From the NCBI GenBank assembly GCA_017643645.1, contig JAEPNB010000009.1, forward strand, positions 62,001 through 126,000: 64,000 bases of DNA, written 5' to 3'. The notes under the pieces were generated by a model. It saw nothing but the letters and a program-made list of their open reading frames with translations. It did no database searches and had not been told where the DNA came from. Shown one piece after another: positions 45,440-54,922 of this stretch. Position 1 is the stretch's first letter, and each line of letters begins with the position of its first letter. The translations under genes and the position numbers were made by a program. The stretch is from Balneola sp. (GTDB lineage: Bacteria > Bacteroidota > Rhodothermia > Balneolales > Balneolaceae).

Positions 45440-46022
45440 CGGTAAAGCTAAATTCATAACCAGCGCTACCAAAATTGAAGAATGCCCCCCGGATGAATTT
45501 CCGGAAGTTTGTTTTGCAGGTCGTTCCAATGTTGGAAAGTCTTCGTTGATAAACGCAATTGTTAATCGTAAGAATATTGCCCGTACTTCCAATGTGCCCG
45601 GTAAAACCCAGCAAATGAATTACTATCAAATCGGAGATGATTGCTTTTTTGTAGATCTTCCGGGATATGGCTTTGCCAAAGTGCCTAAGAAGGAAAGAGA
45701 ACGCTGGGGACGTAATATCAGACAGTATTTATCTGAAAGAGAAAGTTTGAGGCTTATTCTGTCAGTGATAGATGCGCGCCACGAACCTTCTGCCCTTGAT
45801 CAGGATTTCTTTTACTGGCTCGCATCCAACGAAATGCCTTTTTGCGTGTTGATGTCTAAAGCAGATAAGCTTTCGAATAACAAATTTGCTCAATCAAAAA
45901 AGGCAGTTAAAAATATTCTGTCAGAAATGAATATTGAAGTCCCTGTTCTGGGCTACTCAGCCAGTTCACGAAAAGGAATCCCTGAAATTCAGGAATTGAT
46001 TCAGGATTTCATCAAAGAATAA
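45426..46022 (+). CDS. engB: Ribosome biogenesis GTPase EngB/YsxC
   Basis: GTPase needed for 50S subunit assembly. Motifs: GRSNVGKSS (G1), DLPGYGFAK (G3) and SKADK (G4). A longer frame opens upstream inside purF, but the ATG at 45426 with AAGGA at 45416-45420 gives the usual N-terminus (AKFITSATKIEECPPDEFPE) and a normal 198-residue length, so it is chosen. It is coupled to purF and lies 22 bp before serA. Confidence 0.95.
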   Translation: MNLFNGKAKFITSATKIEECPPDEFPEVCFAGRSNVGKSSLINAIVNRKNIARTSNVPGKTQQMNYYQIGDDCFFVDLPGYGFAKVPKKERERWGRNIRQYLSERESLRLILSVIDARHEPSALDQDFFYWLASNEMPFCVLMSKADKLSNNKFAQSKKAVKNILSEMNIEVPVLGYSASSRKGIPEIQELIQDFIKE

Positions 46023-46044
46023 CTTATACCCCACTCAATTTAAA

Positions 46045-47634
46045 ATGTCATTCAAAGTACTTTTACTCGATAGCGTAGACCAAGTTTGTGCACAGGTTTT
46101 TAAATCCAGAGATATTCAAGCTGATCAACCCGGAAAACTTACTGAAGAAGAACTCTTTGAACGGATTGGAGAGTATGACGGAATGGTAGTAAGAAGTGCT
46201 ACTACTGTAACTCCGGAATTGCTTGAAAAAGCAACCAATATGAAAGTTATCGGTCGTGCCGGTGTGGGAGTTGATAATATTGACATCAAAGCGGCAACTA
46301 CAAAAGGAGTACTGGTAATGAATACTCCTGATGGAAATACAATTTCTACTGCCGAACATACTTGTGGAATGATCATCGCTTTGGCACGAAATATCCCTAC
46401 AGCAGTTTCTACTGTGAAAAGCGGAGGATGGGATCGTAAAAAATATATGGGTACTGAAGTTCATGGAAAAAAGCTGGGAATTGTAGGCCTTGGTAAGATC
46501 GGATCAGAGGTAGCGCTTAGAATGCAGGCTTTTGGAATGGAAGTTTTGGCTTATGATCCATTTGCTACTAAAGAACATGCTTCTGAAATGGGAATTCAAT
46601 TAGTTGATATAGATAGCCTTTTAGGAACTGTTGATTTTCTTTCTGTTCATACTCCTCTTACTGAAAAAACGAAAGGATTGGTTTCTCTGAAAAATGCAGC
46701 TAAACTCAATAAAGGAATCCGTTTAGTGAACTGTGCCCGTGGTGGAATTTATGAAGAATCCGATTTACCTGAATTACTGGATTCCGGTGTTGTTGGTGGG
46801 GTTGCACTGGATGTGTATTCTCAGGAACCGCCAACTGAAGAACTCTATAAAGTTCTGGAACATCCCGGTATTATTTGCACTCCACATTTGGGAGCATCAA
46901 CTGAAGAAGCACAGGAAAAAGTAGCTGAGCAAATAGCTGCTCAAATGTCTGATGCGCTGGAGAACAAAAACTATAAAGGAAGTTTGAATGGCAAGTCCAT
47001 TTCGCTGTTAACGAATGCGGAAGTACAGCCCTATCTTCAACTGGCAGAAAAACTTGGTGCTATGGCTGTTCAGCTTTCTCCCGAACATGCCAGTAGTCTG
47101 GAATTTGAATATTCCGGAGATTGTGCAAAATTCGCTGACGTGTTAACCGACGGTATCCTAAAGGGAATGCTTACCAATTATGTAGAAGATTCCGTAAACC
47201 TGATCAATGCACGACATTTTGCAGATGAACGCGGATTTTCTATCAAAGAAATTCTTTCCTCCAAAGGAAAAACTTTTAACGATGTGGTTACTATTAATTT
47301 TGCTGAAGGAGCTGAATACCGCAGTATCTCAGCATCTGTTTTTGGTGATAATGATTACAGAATTGTTCAAATTGATAAATACGGAATTGAACTTCGTTTA
47401 GAAGGTGATATCATTATTTATCAAAATCAGGATGTTCCGGGCATGTTAGCTTCTGTAAGCGGAGCCTTGGCTAAGCAAAGCATTAATATCGGAGCTCTTG
47501 GATTAGGAAGAACTGAAAAAGGCTCGAATGCCATTACCGCTTTAACTATAGATAAAAAGCTTGAAGATGATGAACTGAAAACCATTAATGAACTAAATGG
47601 AATTCAGCATATCCGATATGTAAGTTTTTCTTGA
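46045..47634 (+). CDS. serA: D-3-phosphoglycerate dehydrogenase
   Basis: First step of serine synthesis. The 529-residue long form has the catalytic domain (VVRSATTVTPELLEKA), NAD motif GLGKIGSEVALRMQAFGMEV, active RGGIYEESDL and TPHLGASTEEAQEKVA, an intervening ASB domain and a C-terminal ACT domain (IIIYQNQDVPGMLASVSGALAKQSINIGAL) that can bind serine for feedback. It is the third gene of purF-engB-serA and is followed by a palindromic repeat at 47650-47682. Confidence 0.96.
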   Translation: MSFKVLLLDSVDQVCAQVFKSRDIQADQPGKLTEEELFERIGEYDGMVVRSATTVTPELLEKATNMKVIGRAGVGVDNIDIKAATTKGVLVMNTPDGNTISTAEHTCGMIIALARNIPTAVSTVKSGGWDRKKYMGTEVHGKKLGIVGLGKIGSEVALRMQAFGMEVLAYDPFATKEHASEMGIQLVDIDSLLGTVDFLSVHTPLTEKTKGLVSLKNAAKLNKGIRLVNCARGGIYEESDLPELLDSGVVGGVALDVYSQEPPTEELYKVLEHPGIICTPHLGASTEEAQEKVAEQIAAQMSDALENKNYKGSLNGKSISLLTNAEVQPYLQLAEKLGAMAVQLSPEHASSLEFEYSGDCAKFADVLTDGILKGMLTNYVEDSVNLINARHFADERGFSIKEILSSKGKTFNDVVTINFAEGAEYRSISASVFGDNDYRIVQIDKYGIELRLEGDIIIYQNQDVPGMLASVSGALAKQSINIGALGLGRTEKGSNAITALTIDKKLEDDELKTINELNGIQHIRYVSFS

Positions 47635-47649
47635 AAAAGGTTTCTTAAT

Positions 47650-47682
47650 AACTCCATCAGGGTTTAAAACCCTGGCGGAGTT
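47650..47682. repeat. CAGGGTTT palindrome after serA
   Basis: AACTCC-AT-CAGGGTT faces its complement ending GGAGTT, with one wobble and one mismatch and a 3-nt loop. This is the layout of REP-like repeats. It could end serA transcription, although only a short T-run (TTT) follows. Confidence 0.5.
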
Positions 47683-47722
47683 TGTACCTGATAGAATTAG
47701 TAAATACATACACATTTATTTT

Positions 47723-48112
47723 ATGGAGCTTTGGAAAAAACTTTTCTTACTATTTTCCGGCTGTATCTTTCTGATGATTACATGGGTGATTTTTAACTTA
47801 TTCCAAATTCCTGAAAGAACTATTCAAACAACAACGATTAACGATATATCTCAACCTTTTTCAATTTCTTTTTTTGCTCCTGATTCCCATGAATCTATAT
47901 CTAATCTTGAACTGAAAGTGCAAAGTAATATTAATGGGAGAGCATCCTTAACTTTAAGTAACCCTGACACTTCTTTCTCAGAACTCTATGTATTGAATTC
48001 TGATTCATCGACAGTAAAATATTCGGGCGATTGGTATAGCAATTCTTTTAAGCTAAAGTACATTCCTCAAGATTCGACAACAGGAACACTTTCGATTATT
48101 TATTCTTTTTAG
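47723..48112 (+). CDS. Small membrane-anchored protein of unknown function
   Basis: 129 residues: one N-terminal membrane helix (about 7-27, LFLLFSGCIFLMITWVIFNLF) and an extracytoplasmic domain rich in beta-strand and Ser/Thr patterns (FSISFFAPDSHESISNLELKVQ, GRASLTLSNPDTSFSELYVL, GTLSIIYSF). No family is recognised. The domain order suggests an immunoglobulin-like or lectin-like fold, but that is only a guess. It stands alone between serA and mnmD. Confidence 0.55.
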   Translation: MELWKKLFLLFSGCIFLMITWVIFNLFQIPERTIQTTTINDISQPFSISFFAPDSHESISNLELKVQSNINGRASLTLSNPDTSFSELYVLNSDSSTVKYSGDWYSNSFKLKYIPQDSTTGTLSIIYSF

Positions 48113-48126
48113 TTCGATAAATAAAC

Positions 48127-48180
48127 ACACCCCTAAATCCCTTCTCAAAAGGAGACTTTATTTCTTTCAAAGAAAGTCAC
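48127..48180. repeat. Degenerate palindromic repeat before mnmD stop
   Basis: Contains ccctaaatcccttctc facing aaaggagactt, then a second inverted pair (tttctttcaaagaaagtc). It resembles the CTCCTCC repeat at 15935-15971 in layout. It lies between convergent genes. Confidence 0.35.
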
Positions 48181-48184
48181 CCAA

Positions 48185-48961
48185 TCAGCTATCAAAGTCT
48201 CCATTATTGAACCGCTCGATAAGTCGTTCTTCGTTTATCCTTTTAAAATCGGTTAGATTATTTTCAGATAGAGAAGCAATTGTCATTTCTCTCTTGCCTA
48301 GCGCACCTCTCGCTTTGGCCAGCTTCCATCCTGCTACTGCCATAGCTGCCCTCGCTTTTGAAGCGGCACAATATGTGCTTAGTACGGCTTCAGCATGAGC
48401 AAGCGATTTAAGTTTTCCGAATGCTTCGGGGGTCCATAATTCTTCATTCACTTCAGGAGAAAAGGCGTCGTGGAAGAAGAAATCAGCTTGTACTCCTTCG
48501 CCATTTAAATTCTCAAACTTCCCTATAAAAAGGAACAGAGTCACGTCAACATCAGGTAATGTCTTAATGATATTCATCCCCTTTTTAAGGTCTGTGAATA
48601 TATTTTTCAAAACCGATTCCAGTTCTGCAAAATCCGAAAAAGAGGCGAAGTTGAGTTTCCCGGCTTCATCAGCTGAAATTGGAAAAGCTTCCACACTGTG
48701 AAATTCAACTTTAGAAGTGCACTTCCCTGAGAGATAATAATCCAGCAGCAAAAGGAAGTTTAATCCGGTTCCAAATCCGGTTTCGAAAATAGTAACTTTC
48801 TCGTTATGAACTAAAGCTTCCGGTACATTGGACGTTTCGAAAAAAACGTACTTACTTTCGGAAACAGAGCCGTTTGGATTGTGAAAATACTGATTATAGG
48901 TATTGGAATAAAGTGTGGAAGAACCGTCTTTTGTTATGTGATGATCAGGGCGTTCACTCAT
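48185..48961 (-). CDS. mnmD: MnmD-type tRNA (mnm5s2U) methyltransferase
   Basis: SAM-dependent methyltransferase converting nm5(s2)U to mnm5(s2)U at the wobble position of tRNA. The 258-residue protein corresponds to the N-terminal half of MnmC: GFGTGLNFLLLLDYY (SAM motif), FFHDAFSPEVNEELWTPEAF and STYCAASKARAAMAVAGW-KLAKARGALGKREM. The oxidase half of MnmC is absent, as in stand-alone MnmD. Its start overlaps the DUF4097 gene end by 8 bp. Confidence 0.92.
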   Translation of the reverse strand: MSERPDHHITKDGSSTLYSNTYNQYFHNPNGSVSESKYVFFETSNVPEALVHNEKVTIFETGFGTGLNFLLLLDYYLSGKCTSKVEFHSVEAFPISADEAGKLNFASFSDFAELESVLKNIFTDLKKGMNIIKTLPDVDVTLFLFIGKFENLNGEGVQADFFFHDAFSPEVNEELWTPEAFGKLKSLAHAEAVLSTYCAASKARAAMAVAGWKLAKARGALGKREMTIASLSENNLTDFKRINEERLIERFNNGDFDS

Positions 48962-50228
48962 TCTTATTGATCGATACCGTTCCGTATCCTGTTTTGGCTA
49001 CTACTTCAACTCCACCTTTGCCAATTTTTCCTATGATCTGGCTTTTCTTTTTGCTTCCATTGAAAGGAAAGGCTTCATCGATCTCTACTTTTGTGCCGTT
49101 TACGTTCAGATCAACATTAACATCAGCAGGGAGAAAAAGATCGATCTGTCCGGCTCCGTTTCTGGCTTGTATATCTCCGCCAATCCTAAGAAAACTCAGC
49201 TTGATATTTCCTCCGCTTGAAAATGCATTCGTACTTCCCGATAGATCTTTACCGGAAACATTTCCACCGGATGTACTCATTTCCAGATCACCTTCAAAAT
49301 TAACGGCTGATAAATGTCCACCCAAAGATTTCAATGAAGCATCACCTCTTGAATCTGACAATTTTATATGTCCACCTTCCGTAAATGCTGTTATATCACC
49401 GGAAAGATCCTTCAAAGTTATATGACCACCTGAAGTTTTGCATTCTATATCGCCTTGAAAGTTTGTCGCTTCAATATGTCCACCACTTGTAAAAGAAGTA
49501 ACATCCATTGAGGACGGGATATAAATAGTGGTTTGAACCTGAATATTTGAATCGTTGCTTTTAGTATTAACTACTCTGAGTTCGGCAGAAGAACCGTTCT
49601 TTTTTGTAGATACAGACACCGTTTCTTTCAATGACTCTTTTGTAGCTATATCTCCTGAAGCTTTTACAGTTATAGATGCTTTAGTGTTATCAGAACCAAC
49701 CAATACAATTGAACCTGATGTTAACTGAACAGAAAGATCATCCAATCCTGTGGCATCAAATTCTTCAGTAAATGCATACACTCCCGGCGATACATTGCTC
49801 CATTCGCCCGGAGTTACTTTATACTCTTTTTTAAGCATCAACAGACCTTCAGCCAGATCAATGTTGATTGAAAAGCTGTCATCTTCCAGCTCTTTTAGAG
49901 CAGCATCTAATTCATTCATCATTTCCTGCTTAGCTTCTTCGGGAATTAATGCTGCTAAGTTTTTCAATTTCTCAAGACCATCCAGGGATTTCAGTTCTTC
50001 CAGCTCTTTAAGTTCTTCCATCTTCGCAAGTTCTTCAACATCAATAACCGTTACACTTCTGGTAGAGGTTTTTGATCTCTCTGATGGTGTAGCTTTTGCT
50101 GTTGCCCTTGCCGAATACCGTTCTTCATCGTGTGAATGTTTATTATCATCAGCTTTTGAAGTGATAATAATAGCCACAAGTAATAAGAACAGACCTGCAA
50201 CAATTATTTCCCAGGATCTATTTTTCAT
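48954..50228 (-). CDS. Membrane-anchored DUF4097 beta-helix-like protein
   Basis: 424 residues: one N-terminal membrane helix (about 7-24), a Glu/Lys/Leu-rich coiled coil (about 65-115, ELAKMEELKELEELKSLDGL), then a DUF4097 beta-repeat domain. Repeats of about 20 residues each contain GGHI or GGNI (FTSGGHIEATNFQGD, KTSGGHITLKDLSGD, FTEGGHIKLSDSRGD, STSGGNVSGKDLSGS), expected to stack as a right-handed beta solenoid outside the membrane. The function is unknown; related proteins are called putative adhesins. It overlaps mnmD, so it is cotranscribed with it. Confidence 0.8.
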   Translation of the reverse strand: MKNRSWEIIVAGLFLLLVAIIITSKADDNKHSHDEERYSARATAKATPSERSKTSTRSVTVIDVEELAKMEELKELEELKSLDGLEKLKNLAALIPEEAKQEMMNELDAALKELEDDSFSINIDLAEGLLMLKKEYKVTPGEWSNVSPGVYAFTEEFDATGLDDLSVQLTSGSIVLVGSDNTKASITVKASGDIATKESLKETVSVSTKKNGSSAELRVVNTKSNDSNIQVQTTIYIPSSMDVTSFTSGGHIEATNFQGDIECKTSGGHITLKDLSGDITAFTEGGHIKLSDSRGDASLKSLGGHLSAVNFEGDLEMSTSGGNVSGKDLSGSTNAFSSGGNIKLSFLRIGGDIQARNGAGQIDLFLPADVNVDLNVNGTKVEIDEAFPFNGSKKKSQIIGKIGKGGVEVVAKTGYGTVSINKNE

Positions 50229-50340
50229 ATTTTTCTATTTGAATACACAAAGATTCCTTACGCTCGCTTTAATCTAAAGTTACAGATTTGATAGCTAAGT
50301 ATATATATTATTCCTTCATCTAATTTTATCCATAAAAAGC

Positions 50341-51528
50341 ATGAACCTTCATAATAAAATAAAAGAGCTCACTAAAAAATTTCATCAGGAAATGATCGAA
50401 ACCAGACGGTATTTGCATCAACATCCTGAAGTAAGCTATAAGGAATTTGAAACAACAAAGTTCATCAAATCTAAGCTTGATGAACTCGGAATTCCATATG
50501 AAAGCCCTTTGGAAACAGGTTGTGTAGGAATCATTGAAGGAAATAAGAAATCAGATCGTGTTATTGCGCTACGTGCCGACATCGATGCTCTGGCAATGAC
50601 TGAAGAAGGAGATTTCAAAAAAGATTTCTTTTCACAAAATGAAGGTGCTGCTCATTGCTGTGGACATGACGCTCATACTTCTAATTTGCTAGGAGTTGCC
50701 CGAATTTTGACGGAATTGAAAGATGAGATCGAAGGAACCGTACTTTTAGTTTTTCAGCCCGGAGAAGAAAAACTTCCCGGCGGTGGAAAACTCTTATGTG
50801 ATACAGGATTTCTTCAATCCAAAAATGTTGATGCTATTTATGGCCTTCATACTTCCCCAAGCCACAAACCCGGAACAGCTGCGATCAGAGTTGGGGAATT
50901 CATGGCCAGTCCCGATGAAATTGACATTGTGATTACCGGAAAAGGCGGACATGCCGCCCGTGCTCATGAAGCTGTAGATCCTGTTGTTATAGCATCGCAG
51001 TTCATCACAGCAGCGCAAACTATAGTCAGTCGTTCTGTTGATCCAACCGAATCAGCTGTGGTTACGATCGGTAAAATAGAAGGTGGAACTGCTCATAATA
51101 TCATCCCCGAAAAAGTACGGATGTATGGAACCGTACGAACTTTCAGTAAGGACACTAAAGATTTGATCGAGCAAAGACTTCACGATCTGTTAAAAGGGAT
51201 TACTGAAGCTCATGGAGGAGGTTATTCATTGGAATATCGCAGAGGCTATCCCGCTGTTATAAATTCTGAAGCTGAGACCATCAATGTTCTTGAAACAACA
51301 CAGGAATTATTCGGAGCTGAAGCAGCAATTGAGGTTGAACGACCCAGTATGGCGGGAGAGGATTTTGGGTTTTATCAGGAGATTTTTCCGGGAGCTTTCT
51401 TTTTTGTTGGAAGCGGAAGTGAAGAGTCGGAGTCTACTTATGTTTGGCATCACCCCAAATATAATGTGGATGATCGGTTCTTTTTAACAGCAGCTCCGTT
51501 AATGGCAGCATTGGTATTGAAGAAATAA
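50341..51528 (+). CDS. M20 family amidohydrolase (N-acyl amino acid type)
   Basis: A 395-residue metal-dependent hydrolase with the family start TRRYLHQHPEVSYKEFETT and metal ligands in CCGHDAHTSNLLG, QPGEEKLPGGGKLL and HHPKYNVDDRF. It matches the amidohydrolase/IAA-amino-acid-hydrolase subgroup that frees amino acids from N-acyl derivatives or cleaves N-acetyl-diaminopimelate. No signal peptide. The following FAD oxidoreductase starts 2 bp after its stop, so the pair is an operon. Confidence 0.9.
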   Translation: MNLHNKIKELTKKFHQEMIETRRYLHQHPEVSYKEFETTKFIKSKLDELGIPYESPLETGCVGIIEGNKKSDRVIALRADIDALAMTEEGDFKKDFFSQNEGAAHCCGHDAHTSNLLGVARILTELKDEIEGTVLLVFQPGEEKLPGGGKLLCDTGFLQSKNVDAIYGLHTSPSHKPGTAAIRVGEFMASPDEIDIVITGKGGHAARAHEAVDPVVIASQFITAAQTIVSRSVDPTESAVVTIGKIEGGTAHNIIPEKVRMYGTVRTFSKDTKDLIEQRLHDLLKGITEAHGGGYSLEYRRGYPAVINSEAETINVLETTQELFGAEAAIEVERPSMAGEDFGFYQEIFPGAFFFVGSGSEESESTYVWHHPKYNVDDRFFLTAAPLMAALVLKK

Positions 51529-51530
51529 TA

Positions 51531-52634
51531 ATGTTTGAACCTAAAAGATCTTACTGGGAAGGAGAACTCTACAATCAGAAGCATGATCTGATAGTAGTAG
51601 GTTCCGGGTTAACCGGACTTTCTTCCGCTTATTTTTTTAAGAAAAAAAATCCTGATGCAAGAGTATTAGTAATTGATCGGGGATTTTATCCCATTGGAGC
51701 AAGCACGCGAAATGCGGGGTTTGCCTGTATTGGAAGTGTTGGTGAACTGGTTTCAGATCTGGATTTAGAAACAGAAGAAGTTATAAAACAACGAATTCAG
51801 GATCGTTATAATGGATTGCTGTTGCTGCGTGAAACTCTTGGAGATAAAAACATTGATTATGATTCCTGTGGAGGATGGGAAATATTCACAGATTCGGATG
51901 AATATGCAAAGTTATCAGCCTACATTCCCAGGTTGAATTCTATTATGGAAGAAATGATCGGTGAAAAAAAAGTTTTTGAAGCTGGGACATATTTATCATT
52001 TCCATCTTTCTACAATCGTGTGGAAGGAATGCTGCATCCCGGTAAGATGATTCGGACTTTATATGAAAAATGCATTCAATCCGGAATAGAGTTCAGATGG
52101 AATACGAATATCAACCACATTGATACTAAAAAAAACCTTGTTTCCTCTCAATCTCAAATCTGGTTCCATTCAGACAAATTGATCATTGCCACCAATGCCT
52201 TTACAGATAAGATTTTCCCGAAAGTTAATATAAAACCTGGTAGAGGTTATGTTTTTATTACCAAAGAAATAGATCAGCTAAAGTGGAAAGGCACCTTTCA
52301 TTACAACAAAGGATATGTCTATTTCAGAAATGTAGGTGATAACAGAATTCTGATAGGTGGGGGACGAAATGTAAATTACGATGCAGAAACCACTTCAGAG
52401 TTTGGAGTAAATGAAGAGATCAAAAAATACCTTGTCAATTTTGCCAATGATACAATGAAATTACCTGAAGGCTGGAAAGTAGAACAAGAATGGTCGGGAA
52501 TTATGGGTTTTACCGAATCCAAATCATATATCTTAGAAAATATTGACGAAAACTGTGTACTCGCGGCAGGACTTAGCGGTATGGGCGTGGCTTTAGGAAT
52601 GAACTTAGGTAAGAAGGCTTCTGAGTTGGTTTAA
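51531..52634 (+). CDS. FAD-dependent oxidoreductase, DAO family
   Basis: A 367-residue flavoprotein with the ADP-binding motif VVGSGLTGLSSAYFF, Asp-rich end strand VLVIDRGF, and the C-terminal DAO signature (NIDENCVLAAGLSGMGVALGMNLG). The GASTRNAGFACIGS block is typical of amino-acid or sarcosine-type oxidases. It probably oxidises an amine or D-amino acid released by the neighbouring M20 enzyme (inference from the 2-bp spacing). Confidence 0.85.
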   Translation: MFEPKRSYWEGELYNQKHDLIVVGSGLTGLSSAYFFKKKNPDARVLVIDRGFYPIGASTRNAGFACIGSVGELVSDLDLETEEVIKQRIQDRYNGLLLLRETLGDKNIDYDSCGGWEIFTDSDEYAKLSAYIPRLNSIMEEMIGEKKVFEAGTYLSFPSFYNRVEGMLHPGKMIRTLYEKCIQSGIEFRWNTNINHIDTKKNLVSSQSQIWFHSDKLIIATNAFTDKIFPKVNIKPGRGYVFITKEIDQLKWKGTFHYNKGYVYFRNVGDNRILIGGGRNVNYDAETTSEFGVNEEIKKYLVNFANDTMKLPEGWKVEQEWSGIMGFTESKSYILENIDENCVLAAGLSGMGVALGMNLGKKASELV

Positions 52635-52655
52635 ACCCGCTTTGGAAAAATTACA

Positions 52656-52687
52656 CGGTAGGTGCGTATCGCCATACGCACCTACCG
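52656..52687. repeat. GTAGG-type palindrome between convergent genes
   Basis: A perfect 14-bp stem (CGGTAGGTGCGTAT at 52656-52669 with 52674-52687) and CGCC loop. Same GTAGG...CCTAC ends as the repeats at 871-912, 3404-3449 and 56771-56814. It lies 21 bp past the oxidoreductase stop. Confidence 0.65.
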
Positions 52688-52700
52688 GATATCAAAAAAA

Positions 52701-53339
52701 TCACTCTTCTTCCAAAAACTCTTTATACAGTTCTACAAACTCGCTTAGCATCATAGCCGTTGCACCCCAAAGTGGTACTTTATGTACATCCCAAAGAGGA
52801 ATACTGTAATCCAGATCGCGCAGCTTCCAATCCTCAACTTTTGAAAACTCTCCATTCACCAACTTTGAAATTGGAACCGAGAAGATCTCATCGACTTCAT
52901 TCGGGTTTGCGCAAAATTCCTGTTCTTCTTTTATGAAACCAACTACAGGAGTAACCATATTTTCCGAATGATTTATATAAAGTGGAGTTAAACGACCAAC
53001 TGCTTCTACATTTTCCGGTTTTAAACCCGTTTCTTCATGAGCTTCACGTAAAGCGGTTTCCTCTATACTTTCATCCCCCTCTTTACCTCCACCGGGAAAG
53101 CTAATTTGCCCACCGTGCTTGATCCCTGCTGTCCTTAGAGTAAACATAATTTCGGGTTCTTCCGTCCATGTTGTAACAGGTACTAATACGCTGCTGTTTC
53201 TGAAATTATCGGAAGATGGTCTATAAGTCATTTCATTTTTACGCTCAATCTTGGGAGCCGGGCGCATTAAATTCTGAGCATTTTTTCCCGGAAGTGACTG
53301 TCTCAGTCTGTTTGCAATAAAATCTTTGAAATTTTTCAT
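52701..53339 (-). CDS. CoA pyrophosphatase-type Nudix hydrolase
   Basis: A 212-residue Nudix enzyme with the full box GGKEGDESIEETALREAHEETGL and the preceding NuCoA motif (FTLRTAGIKHGGQISFPGG), which marks NudL/CoA pyrophosphatases. It would cleave CoA or its oxidised or acylated forms to phosphopantetheine and 3',5'-ADP. It stands alone, convergent with the oxidoreductase. Confidence 0.9.
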   Translation of the reverse strand: MKNFKDFIANRLRQSLPGKNAQNLMRPAPKIERKNEMTYRPSSDNFRNSSVLVPVTTWTEEPEIMFTLRTAGIKHGGQISFPGGGKEGDESIEETALREAHEETGLKPENVEAVGRLTPLYINHSENMVTPVVGFIKEEQEFCANPNEVDEIFSVPISKLVNGEFSKVEDWKLRDLDYSIPLWDVHKVPLWGATAMMLSEFVELYKEFLEEE

Positions 53340-53546
53340 GTATAAAAATGTAACAATTTGTTCATTAAACTGTCTTTTATTTAAGGCTACAAATGCTAAC
53401 TATTTGTTTCCCTTATAATTCTAATGATAATTTTTTGCCTTTCCATTTTTTTTAAAGTACAATGAACGCTGTGTTAATTTGTGTAAATAAACTAGGGCAT
53501 TTCACAACTTGACAGTAGTAACAATTATTAACTTAACTACAATAGA

Positions 53547-54758
53547 ATGAAGAAATATTTATTACGAGGACTAGCATTAAGTGTTTTAGCAATAGTTGCT
53601 ATAATTGGCTGTACAGATAGCACTTCCATTGCTCCTGATACAGATGATCAAATTACAAAACCCGCTCCTATTCCGGGGCAATATATTGTGGTGCTTAAAG
53701 GAACTGAGAAACAAAAAATAGTTCCGGGTAATGTAGCACAAATACAAGAAATCAAAACAGAGCTATATGCTCGAAATGCTATATTGTCAGAGTCAATTAA
53801 AGGCGACTTCAATCATTCAATAGCAGGTTTTGTAGCTCAATTAACAGATGAGCAACTCGAAACCCTTCGACTAGATAATAACGTCTCCTATATTGAGCAA
53901 GACAGAATTGTGACTTTTGCACCTCCGTGCGGAACACCTAACGGTGGACCCTGTGATGGAGACGGTGGAGGTGGTGGCTCTGATTCTCAGGAAACTCCCT
54001 ATGGAATTACCCGTGTTAATGGTGGCGTAAATTATACCGGTAGTGGTGTAGCATGGATTATTGACACCGGTATCGATTTAGATCATCCTGATCTGAATGT
54101 AGATGCAAGCAGAGGATTTAATGCCTTTACATCAGGTAGAGATGGAAAAAGTCTTGATGATGGAAATGGACATGGATCTCACGTGGCAGGAACTGTTGCT
54201 GCAATAGATAATACTGAAGGAGTTATTGGTGTTGCCGCCGGCGCTACTGTTATCCCTGTAAAAGTCTTGGACAGCCGTGGAAGTGGTTCTTATTCCGGAG
54301 TTATCGCAGGAGTTGATCATGTTGGAGCCAATGGATCATCTGGTGATGTCGCAAATATGAGTCTTGGTGGACCAGTCTCACAAGCATTAGATGATGCCGT
54401 TAAAAATGCAGCCCAATCTTCCGGCGTTAAATTTGTATTAGCTGCAGGAAATGAAAGTGATGATGCTAATAACCACTCTCCTGCTCGTGCAAATGGAAAT
54501 AATATTTATACTATTTCTGCAATGAATAGTAACGACGCATGGGCTTCATTTTCAAACTACGGAAACCCTCCGGTTGATTATGTCGCTCCGGGTGTTTCAA
54601 TAAAATCAACGTGGAAGAATGGAAGTTATAATACTATAAGCGGAACTTCTATGGCTGCTCCGCATGCGGCAGGTGTTCTTCTTCTTGGAAATGCAAGTAC
54701 TGACGGCACCGTATCCGGTGACCCTGATGGAAATGCAGATTCTATCATCGTTCATTAA
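53547..54758 (+). CDS. Lipoprotein subtilisin-like serine protease
   Basis: A 403-residue exported S8 protease. Cys22 (AIIGC) is the lipid site. An I9-type propeptide (PIPGQYIVVLKG...VSYIEQDRIV) precedes the catalytic domain with Asp173 (IIDTGID), His209 (NGHGSHVAG) and Ser368 (SGTSMAAPHA). A Gly-rich linker with two Cys sits near 129-147. It differs from the 10710-13112 subtilase in lacking accessory domains and a sorting tail, so it should stay tethered to the membrane. A strong terminator follows. Confidence 0.93.
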   Translation: MKKYLLRGLALSVLAIVAIIGCTDSTSIAPDTDDQITKPAPIPGQYIVVLKGTEKQKIVPGNVAQIQEIKTELYARNAILSESIKGDFNHSIAGFVAQLTDEQLETLRLDNNVSYIEQDRIVTFAPPCGTPNGGPCDGDGGGGGSDSQETPYGITRVNGGVNYTGSGVAWIIDTGIDLDHPDLNVDASRGFNAFTSGRDGKSLDDGNGHGSHVAGTVAAIDNTEGVIGVAAGATVIPVKVLDSRGSGSYSGVIAGVDHVGANGSSGDVANMSLGGPVSQALDDAVKNAAQSSGVKFVLAAGNESDDANNHSPARANGNNIYTISAMNSNDAWASFSNYGNPPVDYVAPGVSIKSTWKNGSYNTISGTSMAAPHAAGVLLLGNASTDGTVSGDPDGNADSIIVH

Positions 54759-54777
54759 TTCATAACAGCAAAGCTTT

Positions 54778-54810
54778 AAAAGCACCTTTCGTTCGAAAGG
54801 TGCTTTTTTT
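54778..54810 (+). terminator. Terminator after the lipoprotein subtilase
   Basis: A 14-bp perfect stem (AAAAGCACCTTTCG at 54778-54791 with 54794-54807) with a 2-nt apparent loop runs into a T-run. Confidence 0.93.
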
Positions 54811-54922
54811 ATTTACAGCAGAATCTTCCGGCAATAAAATGCTCTGAATTAACGGTTTTTAAAGAAGAGCAACTGTCCGTACTTTCCATCTCTTGAAAAT
54901 TGAATGGTCTCTAAAACAGCAC

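Noticed and set aside
54893-54922. An earlier ATG for the PfkB kinase
   Set aside because: It adds ten residues not seen in the family; the ATG at 54923 gives the standard KYDVYGIGNALVD start.
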